From NCBI RefSeq assembly GCF_003946865.1, contig NZ_QXTH01000005.1, positions 248,001 to 312,000 of the forward strand: a DNA stretch of 64,000 bases. Direction: 5' to 3'. A program made the position numbers and the translations under genes. How positions within the stretch are numbered: position 1 is the first letter of the stretch; each line of letters starts with the position of its first letter. The notes below the pieces were generated by a model. That model was given only the letters and a program-made list of their open reading frames with translations, had not been told where the DNA came from and ran no database searches. Source of the DNA: Antribacter gilvus (GTDB lineage Bacteria > Actinomycetota > Actinomycetes > Actinomycetales > Cellulomonadaceae). Positions 15,518 through 23,700 of this stretch are shown here, one piece after another.

Positions 15518-16933
15518 TTGAATAGCGGGCCTGCCGCGGCGAGCGAACGCCCCGCGGCGCCCATCCTCTCGAAAGTCCTTGTGCTGCTCCCTGCCCTCGC
15601 GCGCCTCCGCGCGCTGCGAAAGACCGCTGCCCCCACCACCCCCTCAGCAGACCGCTCCCCCTGGCGCGCCCTTCGCCACCCCGCCATGCGGTGGTGGACG
15701 GGCGCCAACCTCGTCTCGAGCGCGGGCACCTGGATGCAGATGACCGTCCAGAACCTGCTCGTCCTCCAGGTCACCGGCTCCCCCGCGTTCGCGGGCGTCT
15801 CACTCGCCGTCCAGGCCGCGCCGGGCCTGCTCCTGGGCGTCCTCGGCGGCGCCGTCGTGGACCGGTGGCCCCGCAAGACCGTGGTCACGGTGAGCCAGGT
15901 GGCGCTCGGGTCCGTCGCCGTCGCGACCGCGGTCCTCATCGCCGTCGACGCGCTCAGCCTGCCGGTCCTGCTCGGCCTGGCGGCGGTCACCGGGATCATC
16001 TCCACGATCGACGGTCCCGCCACGTCGCTCCTCGGCAACGACCTGGTCCCCGTCGACGACGTCCCGTCAGCCATCGGCCTCGGCTCGGTGACGCACAGCG
16101 CGGGACGCCTTGTCGGCGTCGGTCTCGCGGGCGGTGCCGTCGCCCTGGCTGGTCCCGCTGCCGCGTACCTGGTCAACGGCGGCTCGTTCCTCCTCGTCGC
16201 GGCCGTGGTCCCGTTCCTGCGCCTCTACCAGCAGGCGGGGGCCGACGACGCCCCGCCCGCCCGGTCGGTCGCCGCGCCTGCGGCCCTGCCGGCGAAGAAC
16301 GCCAAGCCCCGGTCCGAGGCCGCCGAGGGCGTCCGCTTCTTCCTCGGCCGACCGCGCCTCGTCGCGCTCCTGATCGTGTCGGCGGTCAGCTCGACCTTCG
16401 GCCGCAACTACACCCTGACGCTGACCGTCCTCGTGACCGGGGCGCTCGCGGGCAGCGCGCAGGACTTCGCCGCGGTCTCGACGGTGCTCGCCGTCGGCGG
16501 GATCCTGGGCGCGTTCCTCGCGGGACGCCTCCGCCGCCCGTCGGTACGCCTGGTCGTCCTCCTCGTGGCGGTGGGCGCCACGCTCCAGGTGGTCGCCGGG
16601 CTGAGCCCCACGCTCGCCGTCCTGCTGGTCGTCGTCGCGCCCATGGCGATCGTCGAGTCGCTCTCCGACACGGCGGGCGCCACCGTGCTCCAGACCGACC
16701 CGCCCGCCGCCATGCGCGGGCGTGTCCTGGGCGTGTGGCGCAGCGCGAGCACGGCCTGGGCCCTCGCGGGACCTCCGCTGCTCGGCCTCCTCATGGAGCT
16801 GATCGGCGTGCGCGGCGCGCTCGTCGCGGGCGGGTTCGTCGTCGTCCTGACGATCGGCGCCGGCATGCTGCGCCACCGTCTGGCCCGGGCCCGGCCGGTC
16901 CCGGCGGACGAGGGCCTGGCGCTCGCGGCGTGA
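15518..16933 (+). CDS. MFS transporter, MFS_3 (enterobactin exporter-like) type
   Basis: Up to 471 residues, with about 12 membrane segments. Conserved start WRALRHPAMRWWTGANLVSS, then GTWMQMTVQNLLVLQVTGSP, DRWPRKT (the loop 2-3 MFS motif) and the central loop QTDPPAAMRGRVLGVW. These match the MFS_3/EntS-like drug and siderophore exporters. The start is uncertain: TTG 15518 is the longest, GTG 15581 is equally plausible. A long loop rich in Ala/Pro separates the two halves. It lies 104 bases before the SARP gene on the same strand. Substrate is unknown. Confidence 0.8.
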   Translation: MNSGPAAASERPAAPILSKVLVLLPALARLRALRKTAAPTTPSADRSPWRALRHPAMRWWTGANLVSSAGTWMQMTVQNLLVLQVTGSPAFAGVSLAVQAAPGLLLGVLGGAVVDRWPRKTVVTVSQVALGSVAVATAVLIAVDALSLPVLLGLAAVTGIISTIDGPATSLLGNDLVPVDDVPSAIGLGSVTHSAGRLVGVGLAGGAVALAGPAAAYLVNGGSFLLVAAVVPFLRLYQQAGADDAPPARSVAAPAALPAKNAKPRSEAAEGVRFFLGRPRLVALLIVSAVSSTFGRNYTLTLTVLVTGALAGSAQDFAAVSTVLAVGGILGAFLAGRLRRPSVRLVVLLVAVGATLQVVAGLSPTLAVLLVVVAPMAIVESLSDTAGATVLQTDPPAAMRGRVLGVWRSASTAWALAGPPLLGLLMELIGVRGALVAGGFVVVLTIGAGMLRHRLARARPVPADEGLALAA

Positions 16934-17037
16934 GCCGAGGATAAAATTCACCCCGCGCGGACCCGTATCAGTCGCGCCCTTTCCCACCTCTCTCCCTACG
17001 CTCGGTATCGGCGGGCGAACCAGGGTGGTCGCAGGAA

Positions 17038-17766
17038 ATGGCGGACAGGTCCGGACAGATCCATCTCGGGGTGATCGACGGTTTCGAGCTCCGGGAAGAC
17101 GGCGTCGTCCTCGACGTCGCCCCCGCGTGCCAGCGACTTGTCGCCTTCCTCGCCCTCTGGGACCGTCCGGTGACGCGGAGCTTCGTCAGCGGCTCCCTCT
17201 GGTCCGACTCCGACACCGAGCACGCCGGCGCGTGCCTGCGCTCCGTCCTCTGGCGGCTCCCGTCGCGCGACCTGGTGCGGTCGAGCCCCACGCGGCTCGC
17301 GCTGTCCGACGGCGTCGCGGTGGACTACCGCGAGACCGTCACCCGGGCGCAGCACCTCCTCTCCGACCCTGCGTCGGACGACGCCCCCGCCTGGGTGCTG
17401 CCGCACATCGCGATCCTGGCCGGGGAGATCCTCCCCGACTGGTACGACGAGTGGGTCCTGCTCGCGCGTGAGCGCTTCCGCCAGCTGCGGCTGCACGCCC
17501 TGGAGGCCCTCTGCATGCGGCTGGCGGTCGCCGGGCGGTTCGGGGAGGCCCTGCTCGCGGGCCTGGCCGCCGTCGACATCGAGCCGCTGCGCGAGAGCGC
17601 CCACCGCCGCGTCATCGAGGTGCACGTGCTCGAGGGCAACGTGGGCGAGGCGCTCCGGCAGTACCGCACCTACGAGCGGCTGCTGCGCGACGAGCTCTCG
17701 CTCGACCCCTCGGCGGACCTGCGGGCCATGGTGGCCCGGCTGCTGCGGAGGGCCTCGGGGGCGTGA
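17038..17766 (+). CDS. SARP-family (BTAD) transcriptional activator next to the eCIS operon
   Basis: A 242-residue protein from ATG 17038 (AGGA upstream). The N-terminal winged helix is ACQRLVAFLALWDRPVTRSF followed by SLWSDSDTEHAGACLRSVLW. The C-terminal BTAD domain has ARERFRQLRLHALEALCMRL, HRRVIEVHVLEGNVGEALRQ, YRTYERLLRDELSLDPS. Length equals that of pathway activators of the DnrI/ActII-ORF4 type, which bind heptamer direct repeats with 11-bp period. Its stop is 3 bases from the stop of the giant eCIS-core gene on the opposite strand. It is the best local candidate for eCIS control, but that is inference. Confidence 0.85.
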   Translation: MADRSGQIHLGVIDGFELREDGVVLDVAPACQRLVAFLALWDRPVTRSFVSGSLWSDSDTEHAGACLRSVLWRLPSRDLVRSSPTRLALSDGVAVDYRETVTRAQHLLSDPASDDAPAWVLPHIAILAGEILPDWYDEWVLLARERFRQLRLHALEALCMRLAVAGRFGEALLAGLAAVDIEPLRESAHRRVIEVHVLEGNVGEALRQYRTYERLLRDELSLDPSADLRAMVARLLRRASGA

Positions 17767-17769
17767 CGG

Positions 17770-20700
17770 CTACGGCGCCTCCCACGTGATCCCGGTCGCC
17801 GTCCCCTTCGTGATCGTGCCCTTCAGCAGGCTGGGCGTGAACCGGTGCGCGTGGTCGAAGTAGAGCCGCGCGTCCCTGAGGCCCAGGACCTGGATCGAGC
17901 CGGTCTCCACCTTCCCCACGCCCTTGAGGTCCAGCTGGACGGAGTCGATGGCCAGCGCGTCGAGCGCGAGGTCCAGGGCGCCGGGGTTCGCGGGCGCCGC
18001 CGGGCGCACCCGTGGGGTGTGGAGGGCCGGCAACCCGCCCGAGACCGTCAGGCCCATCACCGCGTCCTTCGACAGCATGATCAGGCCGTTCGCCGAGGCC
18101 GACGTGATCGTCAGCGGGATCGCCGCGCTCGACCGGACGTTCAGGTTCCCCACGAGGCTCCGGATCTCCAGGCTGTCCATCATCGCCCGCGACTCGAGGC
18201 GGCGCTGGGTCCGGCGGGTCGCGACGATGTGGTTGATCTGCTCGTCGGTGAGATCGAACTCTGCGAACTCGCGCCGCACCTCGACGGCCTCCTTCGCCGG
18301 GCTCACGTAGGGATCCTCGTGCATCCGGAAGATCGCGGACCAGAGGGCGAACTCGCCGCCCAGGGCGCGCTTCACGTCGACCGGGTGCAGGTCCCACTGG
18401 AGCAGGGGCTTCCAGTCCGCGTCGTCGGGCCGCTTGTCCGGGGTCTTCCCGCGGACGTCCTCGGGCGTGTTGAACCAGTACACGCCGAGCTGGAGCCGGT
18501 CGCCCGCGAGCCGCAGCAGCGGGTCCTGCGCCGCGCCCTCGACGACCCATTCCCGCACCTGCCAGGCCGAGCCGCCGACTCGCCCCGCCCACTCGGGGTT
18601 GTAGGTGGACTCGATGCCCGCGGCTTGGATGTTCCGCTCGAACGTCGCGACGTCCACGGCCCCGTCCTTGATCGGCACCACCAGGGGCGTCGTCGACCCG
18701 ATCTGGATGTCCTTCCAGCCGACCGCGTCGGCCGACACGAACATGACCACCGCGAGCTCCCCGTCGAGGGCCGCGAGCGTGGGCCGCAGGAACTCGGCCT
18801 CGCTCGACGAGCTCGGCGCGGGCGCGGGCGGCTCCGTCCCGACGGGAAGCACCGGGGCCGGCGGGCTGAGCCGCAGCAGGTCGAGGTAGAACTCGGCCTC
18901 CTCGATCTCCAGGTCCGGCACGGAGAATGTGCTCTTGCCCGACGGCGACTTCGGGCCCGGCGTGTACGAGAGGTCCCCCGCCTTCGCGCGGCCGATCTTC
19001 ACCTGGTACAGGAGGTGTCCCGCCGGTCCGAGGCTCTGGTAGTCGAGCCCTTCCAGCCACGAGCCCGTCGCCGTCACCTTGCCGTCCTCGACCACGACCT
19101 GGTCGGCGGCGAGCTTCCCGACCCGGAACCGGCCGCCCGGGAACTCCACGAGGCGCTTCATCGCGAGCGCCGGGTCCGCCACGACGATCCGCGTGCCGCC
19201 GGTGCTCAGCCAGTCGATCGAGGCGTAGCCGGTGGTCAGGGCGAGGTCGGCGTTCGTCAGCTTCCCGCGCAGCCCGGCGGTGGCTCCGAGGCTGAGCTGG
19301 CGCGCGGAGAGCGTGCCCTGGACGGCACCGGTCCCCAGGTCGTAGACGAAGTCCTGCTGGCCCTCACCGGCCGGCCCGCGGGTACGGGTCAGTGACAGGC
19401 CGCGGATCGTCACGGGGTCCGACGCCGAGACGTACGCCGTGCTGACCGTCAGGTTCTCGCCGGGCAGCTCGAGCTGCACCGCTGAGAGCACCACGTCGTC
19501 GATGTCGAACCGCTCGACGACGACGCGCCGGAACGCGGACGCCCCCTTCGGGGCGGCCCCCGGTGGCCACCGGTCGGCGCGCGCCTTCGCGTGCACCCCG
19601 CGCAGCGTGACACCGCCCACCCAGCCGCTCGTGACCAGGATCCGCTTGCCGCTCACCTCGGTGTCGACGCGGAGCTGTGAGAGCCGCACCGAGTCGAGCT
19701 CGACCCCCAGCCGGACCGCGTCCTTGCTGATGTCGAGCGAGGCCTCCCGCAGCCCCTCCAGGTCGATCCGGGCCGCGTGGTCGCCCGAGACGGTGACGCC
19801 GCCGGAGCCTCCGCGGAGCACCGCCACGACGCGGTCGTTCTCGTGGAGCTCCACCTTTGCGGACGCGAGCCGCAGGTCGCCCTGGAGGCCGAGCGTCGAG
19901 CTGAGCTTCCCGCTGAAGCTCGCCCGGACGTCCTCGACCCGGACGGTGCCCGCCGCCGGGTGCAGGCGGACGCGGCCCACGCGCAGCGGGGCGACGCCCG
20001 GCGCGACCGGCCCGCCGATCTCGAACCGCATCGGCGGGTCGTCGTACGTGAGGTTCGACGCGGCGACGTCGTGCAGGTCGATCTCCGTGACGCTCCACGG
20101 CGCCTTGCGGGCCGGGTCGCGGGTGGCGGCGACGTCCGCCCGCCGGACGGTGACGGGCCCCTTCCCCGACAGCCGGCCGGTGCCGACCTTCCACGACACC
20201 GCTCCGACCCGCAGGTCGGCGAAGGTGGCGGTGGCGGACAGCCCCGCGTCGCCGCCCTCGACGTGTGCCTTCGCGAGCGTGGCCGTGTCGATGGTGACCT
20301 TGCCGTCGGGCGAGCGGTACTTCGTGCCCGTGGCGACCAGGCTGCGCACGTCCAGCGAGTAGTGGCGGCCCTTCTCGTCGACGGCGTAGGCCGCCGAGAT
20401 CGCCGGCTCCGGCCCGGCGGCCCCGGCCGTCGGCGCGCTCTCCACCTTCCCCTCGACGGTCGTGGTCGCCGCGGGCCGCTTGCCGGACGCGAGCGTGGAG
20501 AGCGCGACCGCGTACCGGACGTCGACGACGGCCCCCACGCTCGCCGACGCCTTGACCAGCTCCCAGCCGGCCTCGCCGCGGGCCAGCTCGACGTCCGTGG
20601 CCCGGAGGTCGCGCAGCTCGCCCTGCTCGACCCGCACCTTCATGGTGCCCTCGGCGTCGGCCGAGTCGAGCGCGAGGTTCTTCCCGGCCAGGGAGGCGAC

Positions 20701-23700
20701 GTGCAGGCTGCGCACCACGACGCTGCTCAGCGCGCGGGCGTCGCCCTCGCCTGAGTAGCCGAGCTCGACGTCCGCCTTCATCGCGCTGACCGTGACCTGC
20801 TCGGCGGTGACGCCGTTCGCCGGGGTGCCGAGCGCCACCGTCCCGAGCACGAGGCCTTGGAGCGCGAGGTCGGGGATCCGCCAGCCCTTCGGGGTCCGCT
20901 GCACCGACCCGGTCAGGCTCGCGAGCGACACCGCACCGATCGAGCCCTGGGCGAGCTGGACGCCGGTCGCCTGGACGTTCCGGAGCCCGAGCTCGGGCGC
21001 GACGGGCTTCGCCCCGATCGTCACCCCGACCTCGACGTCGCCCGTGAGCCGGTCGATCATCGCACCGGGCAGGGCGACGTCCGTCAGCACGGCGGGCACC
21101 ACGAGCGACGCCTTGCCGGTCCGCGGGTCCAGCACACCGGTGATGCGGCCGAAGGTGATCCCCCCGACCTCGACGCCCAGCAGGCGCCGCGCCTCGTCGG
21201 TGATCCACCGGACGTCCTGCTCGGCCTTGGCCCGCTCGACCGGGTCGCTGCTGGTCCGCGCGGCCTTCTGCCGGAGCTCGAGCAGCACGAGCGCGTCCTT
21301 CGCGGCCTGCAGCCGCGCGCGGAGCCCCGCGTTGCCCGGGATCTCCGGCATGGCAGCGAGCGCCGCGCCGATCTCGGCCGACGGCGGCAGGGTGCTCGCC
21401 TTGACGACGAGCGCGGGTTGGGCGGGGTCGGTGGCGACGAACCGGGTCGAGTCCACCGTGACGGACAGGCTGGCGGTGCGGGCGAGATCGGCGGGGGTGG
21501 GCACCGTGGGGCCGCCGGCGAGGAACTGCTCCACGAGGGACGTGTCGTCGAGGTACCCGCGGGCCAGGTCGACCGCGGAGCTCGGCACGCTCGCCTGGAG
21601 GTGGACGCCCTCCAGGACGAGGCCGCCCGTCTCGATGTCGCCGGTGACAGGGCCGACGGTCACGGAGCCGATGTCGATCGTGACGCCGAGGGCGGCGCGA
21701 CGTCGGCGGGTGAGCTCCACGAGCTCCTTCCGCTCCTTCTCGGTCAGCGTCCCCGGGTGGACGCGGTCCTTGGCCTCGAGGGCTGTGAGCCGGGCCTCGT
21801 CGGCCGCGAGGTCGGTCGCGGAGGCGAGCTCGGCCCGCTCGGGCGGGGTCAGCGTCTCACCCTTGTCGAGCCGGGCCTGCAGCTCGCGGCGGCGGTCGGC
21901 GAGCTGGGCGTCGAGGGTCGCAATCTTCTGGACCAGCAGCGCGATGCGGCGGTCGAGCTCGGGGCGCTTCGGGTCGCCCGCGGGGAGCTCGTCGCGGGCG
22001 CTGGTCAGCGTCCCGACGACGCCGCGCAGCGAGCCGGCGGTGGTCCGGAGCGACGCGCTGAGCCCACCGCCGCGGTTGATCCCGACGTGCAGCTCGGAGA
22101 TCTCGAACGACGTGACCTGGGTGCCCGCACCGAGCGAGAGGCCTTCGACGGTGAAGGACGCGAGGCTGACCCCGTAGGCGCGCAGCATCCCCAGGGCGTC
22201 GGTGGCGCGCTCGGTGGCGGATCGGGGCGGCGCCCACCGGCCTTCGGCGGCGAGGCCCCAGAGGTGGGTCGCGAGCGGGGGCGTCGGGTCGATCCTGCCC
22301 AGGATGTTGTTCCGGGCCTTCCCGAACAGCCAGCCGCCGAGGCCTGGTGGCGTGGGCAGGAACATGGTGGCGATGCCGAGCGGGCTCAGGTCTCCAGGCA
22401 CCGAACCGGTCAGGGCCACGATGTTGCTCAGGAGCTGGAACAGGGGGCCGAAGACCGGGACGGGGAACGCGGCCATGCCCGAGGGCAGGACCAGGTCCTG
22501 CTTCGTGTGGGCGTCCCACGTGCCGTCCTGCGTGGCGGCGAACGCCAGCGAGCGTGCGCCGACGATCGCGGCCGAGAGGGGCGAGACCGGCAGGCCTGCG
22601 TCGACCACCACCAGGTCGCGCACGTCGACACCGCCGAGCAGCGCGGAGACGAAGAGGGGCTGGGTGTAGTGCCGGTCGCCGAACCCGGCGGTGATCCGGA
22701 GGTCGGTCAGGGTCGCGCGGCCGGTCCGGTAGGTGGCGCCCGGCCGCACGATGTTGGTCGACGCGATCTCGATCCGCGGCACTCGGAGCCGCGTGACGAA
22801 ACCCGCCTCGAACGTGACGTCGACGTCGATCCGGTTGCCGCCCGCCCCCGTCGCCAGGGTCAGGCCGGGGACCAGGTCGCCGCCCAGGGCGCCTTGGACG
22901 GCGTCCAGGCTGAAGGCGTGCGCCTTCATCGTCCGGCCGATCAGGGTGTGCTCACCGAAGAGCGCGTACGGGACGAGCACGCCGAAGACGCCCCGGACCC
23001 CGACGACGATGGTCCGGGCCCACAGCGGGGCGCCGCTCGCGGCCGGGTTCCGGGGCTGGTAAGCCGTCCGGCCGGCGGCCTCGTCGTACAGCTCCAGGTC
23101 CGCGACCAGGGCCGCGAGCCTTCTCCCGGGGGCGGCGGCCTTCGCCAGGAGGTCGGCGCGCAGCCTGCGGGACAGGTCGAAGACCCAGCGGCGGTCGTCG
23201 GCGGCGACCGCCAGGTTGATCAGCGCGCGCAGCTCGAGGGCGTGCTCCTCCGTCCACAGCCGTTCGTCGGCGAGCCGGACGCGGATCGCGTCCCGCGTGC
23301 GCAGGTCCTGCTCGGCGCCGCTCGCCAGGGCCGACGGCATAGCCCTGCGCTGCTCGGCGGTGAGGCTGGACCAGAACTTCTGCCAGACGTCGGGGTGCTC
23401 CACCGCGAAGCGGGCCTGCTCGTCCGGGGGCAGAGCACGCAGGGCGAGCGTCCCCAGCCAGGCGTCCCTGCTGTCGAACCACAACCAGCTGAGCCAGCCC
23501 GGCAGGTGCGACAGCGCCTGGCTCCACAGGCGCACGGGATCCCGCAGGCGATAGAGCTCCAGGACCTCCCCGCGGGTGCCCTCCGCGAGCAGGAAGTCGT
23601 CGGGGAGCTTGTCGACGATGTCCTGCAGCGTCCCTCTCCGGTCGAGCCGCCGGACGATCGCCGTGCGCAGCGGCACGTCGGCGGGTCCGGCCTGTCCTGC

